Shown: positions 36,001 through 47,514 of the stretch, piece by piece
Numbering within the stretch: position 1 is the first letter of the stretch
Layout of the letters: each line of letters starts with the position of its first letter
Assembly (NCBI GenBank): GCA_029817715.1
Contig: JARUPY010000396.1
Coordinates: forward strand, 2,790,001 to 2,854,000
Reading direction: 5' to 3'
From: Melastoma dodecandrum
Taxonomy: Eukaryota; Streptophyta; Magnoliopsida; Myrtales; Melastomataceae
DNA: 64,000 nt
Program-made: the position numbers and the translations under genes
The notes under the pieces: model-generated
The model's input: the letters and a program-made list of their open reading frames with translations, nothing else
What the model was told of the DNA's origin: nothing
Databases searched by the model: none

Positions 36001-38333
36001 ATTACAAAAAAAAATGTAAATAAATTTGGAGTTAATAAGATATGAAATTGGTGACTTGTTCTCCTGTACCTGAACAACTGGAGAGTCGGAATCTACTTCA
36101 TAATAAAAGCCACCGGGTGGAGGCTCGTAATTCTCAGGGAATGCTCCAGCAAATATCTGTAAGAAATTGACAAGGAATGTAAACAATGATCCCACAGAAT
36201 ACTAATAAAGTGATAAGGCATTTTATCAGGTCTTCCCTCCAAACGTGGTTAGAGGATGAGGCACAAGAAACAGATAAGTTCTATTTACCTGTGCAGATGA
36301 ACCCAGGCTCTTGGAACCACGCCAAACAACTTCTAGACTTTTCTCATCCTTACGTTTTGCTCGATCTTGGTAGTCAATCCTGCCGAAGTACAATGAATCG
36401 AACCCAAGCTGCAAGAACCAGAAAACATGGACACAAATAAAATGTTTCATAGAAGCCTATATCATCAGAAAATAAGTCCCAAGCTTAGAAAGAGAGGTTT
36501 CACATGATATTTCTTTTCCTTTTGGGCTCAATGGGGAGAAAAACATTGGTTCATTGCTAAGGTTATGAAGAACCAATTGATGTGAAATGACATTCTATGA
36601 AGGACCTAGAGATGGGCAAGTCGTTATATCTAGTACTTCATGGTAACATAACCAATGAAAATGGCAACAATTTTTTAAAATGACACAATGCTCACTTCTG
36701 CTCCCAGGAGATAAGCCTGAACAGCAGAATGGCCAAACGGGTCAATTTGCCAGCCAATCCTCGGGGTTACTCCAAATTCCTCCAAAATGAAGCGATGGCC
36801 AAGAGTTGTCTGATCAATCATGTCAATGTAATGCACAGCTGCCTCATCATGCATACACATGCCACCGTTTCTGTAGTATTGTGCCCAGTCAGAAAGAAGA
36901 AGAAGAAGAAATGAACAATTGAATCAGGAAAGGTAATTTTGCCAAAACACCTGCAAATTCATGTAAACTAACTAGAAAGCTTTGATCTGAGAATAAAAGG
37001 TTAACTTGAAGGCTTTCTGACACCATTGTGATGAGCAGATCATTGCATGAAAAACAGAACATGCGATGCAACAGAAATTAACTGAAGAAAAATTAATTGC
37101 AAAAGTTAACAGCAAGATCTTACATGAACTCCAGTTGACCAGAACGAACGAATTGTTTTACAGTGTTCTTGATGGTCTCACTCTGTTCTGTCCACCATCT
37201 CTGGAAAAAAGCCTGTTTCAAGAAACAAGAATCCACATACATCAAACCCCAAGAAACAATTACCACAATACATGAATGGATCCAATATATGCTTCGCATA
37301 ATGGTTTCTTGAGAAATTGGCAACAGCTCGTAAGTGTCCCCTTATGAGCAGCAGGAAATAATTTAGAAGCACACATTTTCCAGATTTATGAATCAGCCAC
37401 TTGTACGTGTTTCAGATAAGAGCAGTTATTTAATCGTTATACAAAAAATCAACCATCCGATCCAAAATTGCAAGACTGGACCATAGGTATTATCTGCTTG
37501 TTTCACCCCAAAATTGTCATGGAAAACTTGTCAATGCTCTAAATTAAATGCGAGATTTGCTCCACTTCCCATTGTCAACAGTTAGCCTGGATCAACTGCA
37601 AGTTCTATAAATTGATTGTAAGTCCCGACCAAAGTCCCCCTTGATTGGAATGTCCAAGCAACTTTCCGGAAATGGAGCACGCCACTTTACGTCAGAATAG
37701 CATTCTATCACAACACTCCTGGAGGTGTGCAATTAACTAAGTTCTCGGTGCAGTGTCCCAGCGGGTCCATGCCAAAGAAAGTAAAAAAAAAAAAAAAACA
37801 TATGAGCACGCTCTGCTGCGGACTGGTTGACTCCTCTTCCTCACTGCAACTACTTAGACACTCGCTGGAACAAGAAAACCCCCCACCAAAGAATATACGT
37901 AAAAATGGGGAAATCAACTGGGAAAGAACTCACAATCTCGACGTAGATGAACTTGCGATTCTTATCCGCGAGGAGTGCTGGCACGAGAGAGTCCAGAACA
38001 TTGGAGACGCACGCGCCCTGCACATCGCCACCACCATCAACAACGATAGCAACCTAACAGATGAGAATTCCTCCCCCACCAACTCGAGACGAGGAAAGAA
38101 GGACAAGAAGCCCAGACCTGGATGGAATTGTTGGAGCCGACGTAGTACTGGTCAACAGTCTTGAGCCAGCCGACGTCATCGTGGGTGTGAGGGACAAGGT
38201 GGACATTGAGCTTCCCAGGGTCGATCCCAGCGGTGGTGTTGTAGACCATGAACCTGGGCTCCACCAGGGACGGCGACAGCAACAGCGCCAGGGCGGCGAG
38301 GAGGGCGTAGGGTTGGAAGATGATCGTCGTCAT
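30073..38333 (-). CDS. Lysosomal/vacuolar-type alpha-mannosidase (GH38)
   Basis: Secretory-pathway glycosidase that removes alpha-mannose from N-glycans. I traced 29 exons: 38,118-38,333; 37,934-38,017; 37,124-37,212; 36,696-36,870; 36,289-36,408; 36,070-36,156; 35,923-35,994; 35,454-35,567; 34,687-34,787; 34,518-34,611; 34,270-34,437; 34,104-34,193; 33,911-33,976; 33,775-33,831; 33,419-33,638; 33,192-33,328; 33,018-33,086; 32,872-32,928; 32,709-32,780; 32,553-32,600; 32,244-32,363; 32,011-32,076; 31,641-31,753; 31,481-31,565; 30,955-31,065; 30,779-30,874; 30,549-30,596; 30,383-30,451; 30,073-30,294. They sum to 1,021 residues in frame. A hydrophobic signal peptide ([12 protein letters not shown]) is followed by zinc motif HTHDDVGW, the nucleophile Asp in WQIDPFGHS, and QHHDAVSGT. 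Intron 12 appears to use a GC donor. It is intact. Confidence 0.95.
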
Positions 38334-39265
38334 CGGTCGAAACTTCCCTCGGATTACTGGGGAGTTGGTCGGGGGAGGAGGTGGTCGGACATCGGACCCT
38401 CGAGTGTCCCGATCCTTATAAACTCGACGACGAACAGATTGGTCAGTGTGTTTTGTTTTGTTCAGGATAACCGACGATTATGTCCAAGTTGTAATTACTT
38501 TCTTACTATGCTTAAACAGTTTTTGGTTGTAACTTTTTTTCCTTTTCGAAAGAAGGTCCATATTTGGTAAGTGCCAGACAAAGAAAGAGAAAATTTTAAC
38601 TTGATTTTATGGTGTTTAACTTGGTTATACAATAAAAAGGTGTTTAGAATTTTTGGGAAAAAAAAAAATAATTGAATAATTTTGATAGTCACGCCAGCAC
38701 GACTGTGAAGCGTTCGTTGTTTTGTCCTTTCTCTTGGGAGGTTCTGACTGGAACGTTATCGCTGGGGGCTCGTCCTCATCCTAAGGAGGCAGGTCACTTG
38801 GAGACGAGGCCCCGCACCCCCAAAGGGGCAATTTCGTAATTGTACTTGGAATAAGTGATTATCATTGTCCTTAGTCAACTTTCTATTTTAACATTTTTTA
38901 TTATAACTTTATCGATAACTTTTGTTTTTTATTTAATCGTGGCAAATAAAAATTTAATAAATAATTTTCATTTATCGATAAAAAGAAAAAAAATTAAAAA
39001 AAGATTAAAAATAATATTGAAACGCCATCGCTGATTTTATTTTAGGATTTTGATGGTTGAATCAAATAGGTTAGAAGCTGAAGTTTGACTATAGTTTCTG
39101 ATGCTGTCAAGAATACATAAAATCGACAAATGTCAGATGATGAATCTATTCAGGGGCCGCTGCTACAGGTAAGGTGGATGATGTGAAGAAACACGAGAAT
39201 CAGGTTGGATGTCCATTATGGGTCATATATTAACATCTTATTTGGCATTCACACAATTAAATTAA
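38334..39265. other. Alpha-mannosidase promoter side and intergenic DNA
   Basis: On the minus strand a TATA-like tttataagg lies at about 38,413-38,421, roughly 80 bp upstream of the alpha-mannosidase ATG. The remainder is AT-rich without coding potential and ends at the target site (39,257-39,265) of the TIR element. Confidence 0.5.
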
Positions 39266-40346
39266 GGCCAAATTATCGAATATATCCTAAATTTTGACTT
39301 TTTTTTCCGATTTAACCAAACATTTGAAAAATATCCTCTTACGTCCCAACGGATGGGCCGTTATCTTTATTATATCATCTGTTGACCGTCCCCGCTAACG
39401 GAGTACTACGTGGCAATTAAATTATCAAATATATCTTAAACTTTGTCACTTTTTTCTAATTTAACCTAACATTTGAAAAATATCTTCTTCCATTCTAACG
39501 TTGGATTGTTATCTCCATCATATAATCCGTAGCCGTCCCTAATCAAATATTGTAATAGATTTTTTAGCTATTATGAAAAAATGGTAATTGTTCTAATTTG
39601 AGTTAAAGTTAAATGTTTTAAACATATCTAGGATTACTAAAATTTCATTACATGCCCATGCAAATACATTGTCATGCATTATCTAGGCAAACACATGGTC
39701 ATTATCCAAGCGAATAACATTGTATAAATATGTCAACATTGTTGTACAAACGCACGACTCCAAATCAATATTATTGAGATGTCAACATTTTGGGGTTGGG
39801 AGTCGAGGGTTAGGGTGGGATAGTGATTGGGGATTAAGGGTCGGGGTGAGAGTGTGGTCGCGTGCCGGTGTAGAATTGGTCGGAAGTATGATTAAAATAC
39901 TCGTTAAGAATAAGATTAAAATATATTTGAAGCTTTATTCGGGGTTTATGGTTCAATTTGATAAAAAAAATAGATTAAAACTGCGTTAATTGTCATAACA
40001 ACGTCACATATGACTCCGTTAGCGTCGACCGCTAACATAGAATATAATGAAGATAACGGCTCAACGTCAGGATGTAAGATGATATTTTTCAAATATTAGG
40101 CTAAATTGGAAAAAAAATGTTAAAGTTTAGGATATATTTGATAATTTATTATGGAGAAAAATAGATTAAACAGTTGACGGCGTTAACTACCATGTCAGCG
40201 CCACGTAGGACCTCGTTAGCGGGGACAACTAATGGATGATATAATTGAGATAACGGTCCAACGTTAGGATGTAAAAAAATATTTTTCAAATATTAGGCTA
40301 AATCGGAAAAAATATCAAAGTTTAGGATGTATATGAGTATTTGGCC
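39266..40346. mobile_element. Non-autonomous Mutator-like TIR element with nested arms
   Basis: The ends are inverted copies of about 130 bp, starting GGCCAAATTATCGAATATATCC on the left (22 bases shared loosely with the right end) and including the landmark TTTGAAAAATAT and the run CCCCGCTAACG. Flanking 9-mers ttaaattaa (39,257-39,265) and ttgaattaa (40,347-40,355) match at 8 of 9, fitting a 9-bp target duplication of Mutator-type elements. A second, inner pair of related arms starts near 39,417 and 40,155, so the structure is nested or built of arm duplications. No transposase is seen. Confidence 0.75.
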
Positions 40347-40377
40347 TTGAATTAAAGATTGGCCAAAATAAATATAA

Positions 40378-40591
40378 GGCCAAATTATCCTATTTATCCT
40401 AAACTATACCGGTTTTTTCCGATTTATCCTATCGTTTACATAATATCTCCATATATCCTAAACTTACTCCGTTACTTTTTATCTATCCTCCGTCAGTCAT
40501 TCGACAAACGGATGTTGACATGACGCTGACATGACACTAACGCCGTCAGTCGCCCCGCGGTATAGTTTAGGATAAATCGGATAATTTAGCC
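40378..40591. mobile_element. 214-bp MITE of the same family, with 9-bp target duplication
   Basis: Inverted ends of about 37 bp (left ggccaaattatcctattta; right is its imperfect reverse complement ending ttagcc). A perfect 9-bp direct repeat TAAATATAA flanks it (40,369-40,377 and 40,592-40,600), typical for Mutator-derived MITEs. It lies only 31 bp from the larger related element and shares its terminal sequence. Confidence 0.85.
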
Positions 40592-40899
40592 TAAATATAA
40601 AAATTAAAGTTAAAAATAAAATTATAAAACAAATCCTAAAACGCGTATATTTTCCGTTATTATTATTGATCCAGAATAGATCGCCAATTATTTATTTGTG
40701 TGATCTTCTTCCTTGTCCCCCAGTATGATTGTTCGATCGCATAAAAGTATACCAGATTTGGGGATATTTCCACTGTATTATGTTTTAGAAGCCTGATTAA
40801 TGGGCAGGCCCTTCAAGTGTCTGCCACGTCATAATCTCTTCTCGCCATCCTCGTCGAACCCCCTTTTCTCCGTTCCACCGTCTTCCTCCGGCAGCAACC
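40592..40899. other. Intergenic DNA
   Basis: AT-rich then moderately GC-rich DNA upstream of a possible first exon. Nothing definable. Confidence 0.4.
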
Positions 40900-41060
40900 A
40901 TGAAGGCTGCTTCGGCCGACAGCAGTGGTGCCTTGAAGAGATTCACCATCCCTCCGTTCCTCTACCCCTACACCTCCTCCTCGTTCTTCTTTTCCCCAGA
41001 GCCTACCGAGCCCAGGCAGTGGGGAAGAAGCTCTCTATTACGGCGGTTAGATGGTTTTCC
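40900..41060 (+). pseudogene. Possible first exon of the decayed mitochondrial phosphate carrier gene
   Basis: The frame starts MKAASADSSGALKRFTIP and continues PFLYPYTSSSFFFSPEPTEP. This loosely resembles the Ser-rich targeting region (IPSFLYSSS type) of plant mitochondrial phosphate carriers, whose later exons lie downstream on the same strand. The exon for the first membrane repeat was not found between here and 42,518. The assignment is weak. Confidence 0.3.
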
Positions 41061-42517
41061 CATAAAAGAGAAAAAAGGAGGTAGCGAGAGCGGGAAGGAG
41101 GAACGTGATCGTGTGAAGACATTGGGGGAGGTAGGTTGCTGTCACATTTGGAAGAAGGTGAGCCGGTTGGTTCTTAGATCTGTGGTAAACCTTTGACGAG
41201 TAAAGGTTGAGTTTGGAACAAGCATCCGACCTGTGGATAGCTGTCGATTTGTTGTTTAGTGGACATAAGGAGGAATTTCAATGGTGAAAGAGACTGTGTT
41301 GGTGGAATATGTGGTTAATTGAGTTGATTAGTTGGAATTCGTGTTGGTCCTTTGGTCGATTTAGTTGAATTGGGATTTTGTCCGGAAGTTTTATTAGTAC
41401 AAACACGGAGGATTTTACAGTTATTTAAAAAAAAATTGTAAAATACGGTTTTAAAAAGCATTCAATGTTAATATATAAAAACTTACTTATAAAGTATCCA
41501 CAACTTGGCGACTTTTAGTATCACGGCTCCGAATCACGACATTTATTATATTTTGCAATCACCATCCATCGTTAAGTCGCGATTTTTGGTAAAATTTAAG
41601 AGTGTCACGATTTTTTTGGTATTTTCGTAGTCCGAAACAACGACATAACGGGAATATTTTTGTTATTTTTTAAACTACACTGTATTTCATAATTTTTTTA
41701 AAACTAATTATATTGCCGTACAAACCTCTACAACCACGTTTCACAATGTAGAGCCTCATAGGCAATCGTGTGTGAATAACTAGATATAAATGAATTTATC
41801 CATATTTGATGGTGGATTTGGAATGGATTTAGGTTGTTATTTTTTGTTTTGGCATGCGTTTACACGAGATAATTTTTTTGCGGTAGTTATGTCATTCATT
41901 CGAATATAATATAATTGATGTCTACAGAAGCAGTCTATCGTATCGACAAAAGACAGTCGACTGAGTATACGAAAGGCAGTCGACTGGGTCAACAGAAGCC
42001 TGTCGATCATTCCTACAGAAGTCAGTCACCTGCTCACACAAGAGATATTTGACGGTGCCCATAAAAGCCAGTCGACTACGCCAACAAAAGATGGTCAACG
42101 GTGTCTACAGAAGCTGGTCGATGGTGTCCACAGAAGCTGGTCAATTGTGCCTACAGAAGCCAGTCGACTGAGCCTCTATAGAAGTTGGTCGATTAGAAAG
42201 AAGAGCAAGGGTTCCCTTTAGCGAAGTGACCGTTACAAGCGGATAAGGTGATTGGAGCCCAATTTTAATACATGTCTAGCGGTTAACAAAGGTTGCGCTC
42301 TACTTTTGACATGTGTTTTTTAGCCCAATAGATGCCAAAATAAGACACACGATAATCATTTTCACTTCACATGCATCTGATAGTCAACTTTCGTAATTTG
42401 TATTTTGCTTTCAATAGAAGTAACTCTTTGTTTTACTTCATCGTTTGTTTTTTTAACTAGATTTTTTTATCGACCACATTTTATTTTCTCGAACCCGTCT
42501 TTCACGTCAATATTACA
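41061..42517. other. Intergenic/intronic DNA holding a minisatellite
   Basis: AT-rich. If the exon at 40,900 is real, this is the remnant of the carrier gene's first intron or intron/exon region with an exon lost. The only structured part is the minisatellite at about 41,925-42,190. Confidence 0.45.
41925..42195 (+). repeat. Minisatellite, about 27-30 bp units with cagaagccagtcgactg core
   Basis: At least nine imperfect units share the words acagaag, cagtcga(c)tg and gtcga. The core gtcgac is palindromic. It has no coding frame. Confidence 0.8.
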
Positions 42518-45396
42518 ACGTGCTTTGTGTAGTCAATAGCGTGCTGCTCAAGGAGCAAGGAGCAAGGGGATTCTTCGGGGATGATGGGTTCCGATCTTGC
42601 TCTGCTGCAGCTCTCAATGCGCCTGCAAGTTTGGAATCTATGAGTTCCTCAAGAAGTATTACTCTGATATAGCTGGGCATGAGTAGGTATCCAAGAACAA
42701 GACCTTGATCTACCTTGTCGAATCCGCGTGGGCGGAGTTGATTGCAGATGAGGCTCTCTGTCGATTCGAGGCCATAAAGGTGCGTGTGCACCTGGTTTCT
42801 CCAGGGAATTGAGTGATGGCTGCCGGAGTTCATTAAATCAGAAGGAGCGATAGGGTACGTCTCCCTAAATTATAATGACATATTTATTCCTACAGACGAC
42901 TGCTTTGGGGTCGACAGATTCCTTGTAAGTTTCGAGTTTCATTTATTTTTGTGGCCGATGTAAGTAAAGCACTCAAGCATGTGCTTTTTGCAGTTTTGTT
43001 GTGTTGTCGGAAATAGATGATGAAGCTGATAAACTGTCGAATCTCCTCCAGTCGGATAACGACGGCCGAAGCTCCACCACACCCCGATGAATGCTACCGA
43101 AAAAACAACTCCACACCCACACACTCGCACACACACCCTCTCGCTCTATTTTCACAACAACCTACCTCCCCATTGTCCTGATGCATACTCATTATGCCCT
43201 CGGTTAGTAACTAGTCTTCTGTACATTATAGTCCTTGTATCTTGCTTGACCTTTTAATTTCATACTTCCACTTGTCAGGTTCTTCCTTCTTCAGCTCTGG
43301 GACTCAGTCCCCTGCCTATCCGGCCCCTTTCCTTCCTTCTTCAGCTTCGGACTCGGCCCCTGCCTCGTCCTTTCGGTCCCATATTATATTGACGCACTGC
43401 TCCTAGTCTTCATACATCATGTTGCTCATTGTTTCCTTGCTAGTAACAGGTGACGTGTTCAGAATCTGGTAAAATTGATTTGAAGCAGACATCAGTCACG
43501 GCGAGCTTCGTTGACGACTTAGTTTGGCAAAATAAGGGCCAGGCATGCAATTGAATGTCGTACGGTTGGTTCATATGTTGCAGATACCATGATGAAATTC
43601 GCATCGCCAGAGACCATCGTCGAGATGATCTACAAGTACGTAGTCCCCATGCCTAAAGATCGGGGCAGCAAATCCACCCAGCTTGGCATTAGTTTCGCCG
43701 GCGGTTACGTGGCGGGATTCTTCCGCAGACAATCTCGTCTCATTCCTCAACAATGCAAAGGGAACCTCGGAGGTCGTCCTCCATATTCTCTAACCCATAG
43801 ATGGAACGACATGCATCAATCCCTTTCCTCGTGTTGCAGGCTGTTAACAAGCTGGGCTTATTGGGGCTCTTCACTCGGGGACTTCCCCTTCGCATACTAA
43901 TTGTTAACTCTAAGAAATTAGAGTTATATATCTCATTTACGAGCCTGATTAGTGTTAGATAGCCGATACTTATTTACATTTATACTTAGTTTGCATGTTA
44001 TTTTTAATTTAGTCGTATTGCATGGGTACTTTCGAATTTTGTAGTTTTCAATGTCGGTGAAGGGGTCGAAATGAAGCAGATATCGTGTGTAAGAAGGTAG
44101 CTTGACGGAGGAAGGTAAAGAAGATCGGGATGAGAAGCTGTTAAGGGAAGCGTTGGACGGAAACATTCGTGTGGCCACACGAAGACTTGATGCAGCCACT
44201 CGAAGACTTGATGCGGCCACATGAAAGGCGCAAACTTGGGCAGAATGTTTCGTGCGGCCACACGAGAATCATGTGTGGCCACACGAGCGAAGCAGCCCAC
44301 TACAGAATGTTTCGTGCGGCCACACGAGAATCCAATGTGGCCACACGAGGTGAGAAGATTTTCCAGAATATTTTATAGAATATTTCCTAATCTTTCGAGA
44401 TTTACCTTACCTATAAAAGGGCTTGAACGTGGTGAGTTAAAGAAGGGAGAACGGAGGAGAACCGTCGGGAAAGGAATTCTAGTTTTCTTAGTTTTTGCTT
44501 AGGATGAGTTTTACTTTTATTTTCTAGTTTTTCGTCAATCTTGCGATGAACTAATTTTTTGTTCTAGGATTATGACGGAACTCGACATGTAGCCGAATTA
44601 CTTTCGACTCTCTTTGAGTTAAAGCGTTTAAGACTTCGTTTACTTATTTTATTCTGTGCTTAATGCTTGCGGTTGCCTGATTAACAATCCGTAGTGATTT
44701 CTTAACCTATTTGAACTCGGGAGGGGAATTTTAGGTTTAGAAGGATGATAAAATAGCCTAGGTTAACGTTGAGGAATCGAGTTAATTTAACAAGTACTAT
44801 GGGAATATACGTGCTTGTCTTAGGTAGCCAGATTAAGATTGGAATTTAATGAACTTGACTCAACTATTAATTCCCATATGAATATAGGGGGTTTGGCTGA
44901 GTTAGGTATTTCTCTTGTGTAGATCAGAGTAGCTAAGAATCTTAGGTTAGTAAACAGGTTTTGGACAATTTAATGATAAAGTGGGGGTTGAGTGATTTGG
45001 TGAAGTATCGAGGGAAGTCGTAATCCTAGGTTTTTCTAATTTGATTAATTCTCGTGTTTCTACTGCTTAGTGTCTTGTTAGTTTATTTTTCTAAATCCTT
45101 ATTTTGCTTGATTTGACTACATCGAGATTGTTTAAGGCTGATCGCTAAGATATTTCTAAAATAATTCTCCATGGGAACGACTTTTACTCATTACTCTGTT
45201 ACTTGTGCGACTTGTGCACTTGCGGGACTCAAACCATCTAACATTAATGATCGGTACACTCATTTGGGGCAAGGGGAATATACGACGCCTTCAAGGTCAT
45301 CGTCGGACTGTAAGTTCTTCAGCCATACCTCGAGATTTACTTGACATGGTAGACCGACAACCGGCTCGCGGCGGAGCAGCTCCCCCTGCCAAGTAG
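42518..45396 (+). pseudogene. Mitochondrial phosphate carrier (MPT/PHT3) pseudogene, split by a solo LTR
   Basis: Family role: inner-membrane Pi/H+ carrier of the mitochondrial carrier family. Order on the plus strand: VLLKEQGARGFF and KFGIYEFLKKYYSDIAG (42,530-42,690), KTLIYLVESAWAELIAD and FEAIKVRV (to about 42,790), WGRQIP (about 42,905), an intron to about 43,584, MMKFASPETIVEMIYKY and QLGISFAGGYVAG (43,590-43,725), NKLGLLGLFTRGLPLRI (to 43,896). A solo LTR interrupts here. Coding resumes at 45,244 with MIGTL and IYDAFKVIVG, then a short intron and a final exon with a TAG at 45,394. Lesions include a stop after DIAGHE, several small indels and a shifted frame after GGYVAG. Removing the LTR and one target copy restores LRI-LMIGTL. 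Confidence 0.9.
43902..45243 (+). mobile_element. Solo LTR, 1,342 bp, inserted in the phosphate carrier pseudogene
   Basis: It starts TGTTAACTC and ends ATCTAACA (TGTTA/TAACA inverted ends). Flanks are ctaat (43,897-43,901) and ttaat (45,244-45,248), a 5-bp target duplication with one mismatch. The boundary is confirmed independently because carrier coding sequence is contiguous across it once the element is taken out. A TATA box (tataaaagg) lies at 44,412, and direct repeats with core ggccacacgag fill 44,170-44,350. No internal region or second LTR. Confidence 0.88.
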
Positions 45397-45892
45397 GAGA
45401 ATGTCCTGAACTCCGACCGTACTCAATATGCTCCTCATCCCATCAAGGTGCGAAGAATCGTCAGCCGCAGTCCTTAACATTGCGAGGATGACGTGTTGTC
45501 TCCAGTGGGACCCACAAACAGTTTCCGCTAGCCGCTTTTTCTTACATTAACATGTGACGTAAGGAAAGCCGACAAATGAAAATTAATCCCCAGCGGCTCT
45601 TCAACGCGGCGAAGCAAATGTGCTGTCGTGCCTAAAAAGTTTTCAATACTAAACAAAATTAAAGGAAGCATCCATCATCCCTTCCTCTGGTCTCCATTCT
45701 AGAAATCGTTGACTCCCCCATCCCTCATCTCCTTCTCACCCCCCCCCCCCCCCCCGCCCCTGCCAACAGTAAAGTCCAAAAACAACATCCCCGCGGCAGC
45801 AAATCCCCCTATTTAAGCAACAATCTCACCTTCTGCTTTCTATCCAATCGTTCCCTTTCCGTGACAGTATCTCAGATCCAAAGGAAGAAGAG
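45397..45892. other. GEM-like gene promoter region with a C17 tract
   Basis: An uninterrupted run of 17 C lies at 45,739-45,755, about 140-155 bp upstream of the ATG. A TATA-like tatttaag lies at 45,810-45,817, about 80 bp upstream of the ATG. Pyrimidine-rich leader. Confidence 0.6.
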
Positions 45893-47143
45893 ATGAACGG
45901 CCCCAACCATAGCAATCCTTTTTATCCTCCTCCTCCTCCAACGACAACTGAAGAAACCAACACCAACCCATTTCACCAGCAACAAAACCCACCACCCAGT
46001 TCGAGTTTATACCCCCAAGTGAACACCGAATCCACCCCACATGAAACCGACAGCAACCCCTTCGCCGCGAACCCAGCTCCGCCACCAGTCTCGGATCATG
46101 CTGCAGTAACCTTTCACCAAGCACCGCTGGCTACTCCCCCTCCTGTTAACGTCGCTCCATCCTCGTCATCTTCACAGCAAGCCCCGGCGTGTGATGAGGA
46201 GGAGGGTCCGGAGAAATGGGGGACTCACGTGATGGGAGCGCCTGCCGTCCCAACGGTCCACCCCGACAACCAGAAGGCTGCGTTCTGGGGTGCAAACTCG
46301 GGCGATGGATCTCAGGCTCAATACCACCACCATCCTTACCTGCAGTACGAGCCCGTGGAGAGATCGAGCTCCAGCTCCAGTCCTATGGAGAACATACTCA
46401 ACACGTTCAATTCCTGGAGTAATAAGGCTGAGAACCTCGCCAATAACATCTGGCACAATCGTGAGTTCTTCTTCTTCTTCTTTCTTTCCCGCTTGCGGGT
46501 CATTCTTTTCTCCCTTCCTTCTAATCGACTTTTAATACCTTTGTTTCTGTCGGATATCGAGCAGTGAAAACAGGGCCATCAGTGAAGGAAGCAGCGTGGG
46601 GGAAAGTCAACCTGCGAGCCAAGACCATAACTGGGGGCGGGTTCGAGACTCTTTACAAGCAGTCGTTCACGATATTCCCCAACGAGGCCCTCAAGAAGAG
46701 CTTCGCATGCTACCTATCCACCTCCACCGGCCCTGTCGCAGGCACCCTCTACCTTTCGAACATCCACGTTGCGTTCTGCAGTGATCGCCCCTTGTCGTTC
46801 ACTGCTCCCTCAGGACAGATCTCCTGGAGCTACTACAAGGTACTACAACCGTGACCCTCATGTCCTAGCTCATTCTACTCGAATTTCCTACAGTTTGGAT
46901 AAAGAGCCAGACTCCATCCCGGAACAGGTCATGGTGCCGTTAGGGAAGATCTGCGCGGTGAATCCAGTGGTAATGAGGGAGAACCAGTCGGAGAGGTACA
47001 TCCAGATCGTCACCGGGGATGGACCCGACTTCTGGTTCATGGGATTTGTCAACTACGAGAAGGCGTCCAGGCACCTTACAGAGAGCATTTCCGGATTCAT
47101 CACGCAGGGGGTCGCCGTCAACCCACCTCCACCGGCACCTTAG
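45893..47143 (+). CDS. GEM-like protein (GRAM domain, GER5-type)
   Basis: Plant GRAM-domain family related to GLABRA2 EXPRESSION MODULATOR; members are linked to ABA and stress responses and to membrane-lipid binding. Exons 45,893-46,460, 46,565-46,839 and 46,928-47,143 give 352 residues. The N-terminal third is Pro/Ser/Asn-rich and disordered. The family hallmark GTHVMGAPAVPTVHPDNQKA leads to AAFWG. Next come NILNTFNSWSNKAENLANNI, and the GRAM domain from about residue 230 (ETLYKQSFTIFPNEALKKSF, AGTLYLSNIHVAFCSDRPL, SWSYYKVMVPLGKICAVNPV). It ends with GDGPDFWFMGFVNYEKA and a helical tail. Intron phases all fit. The exact paralogue cannot be settled by eye. Confidence 0.92.
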
Positions 47144-47514
47144 CTCTGTCATTCTTCTCATCTGATTATGCTTTTCCAGTACCCTATTCGCCTTATTTAT
47201 GAGAAATAAAGCTCTGCTTGCCTCCAACTCAGACAATGAACAGTCGAGGTACAAAGGCCGACATCTAAATAAGGACAGTTAATTGATCCAAAATTTGATT
47301 TTCAGACAGGCGCTTAAACATACAAACAGGTCTATCATGTTCCCACAAACCAACTTTCGTGTCACCAGAAAATCTGAGGAACTAAATTAAGATCAGACTT
47401 CATGCTAGCTAAGTTCCATCTCATCGGGTAGACCCGATCTCATCCCGCAAACAAAACATCTCTACGTCGCTAGAAGACCAAAGACAGCAGTTACTAAGCT
47501 CTAATACTCAACGA
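47144..47514. other. Convergent 3' region between GEM-like and TRAP-beta genes
   Basis: Holds both 3' untranslated ends; aataaa occurs at about 47,205. No other feature. Confidence 0.6.

Noticed and set aside
43933..44502. Possible gene from several frames of about 95 codons rich in WPHE and RVAAR repeats
   Set aside because: All are translations of the ggccacacgag direct repeats within the solo LTR.
43953..45243. Alternative left end of the LTR at TGTTAGAT (8-bp inverted match with ATCTAACA)
   Set aside because: The carrier coding sequence resumes precisely only if the element starts at 43,902, and only that start gives a near-perfect 5-bp target duplication.
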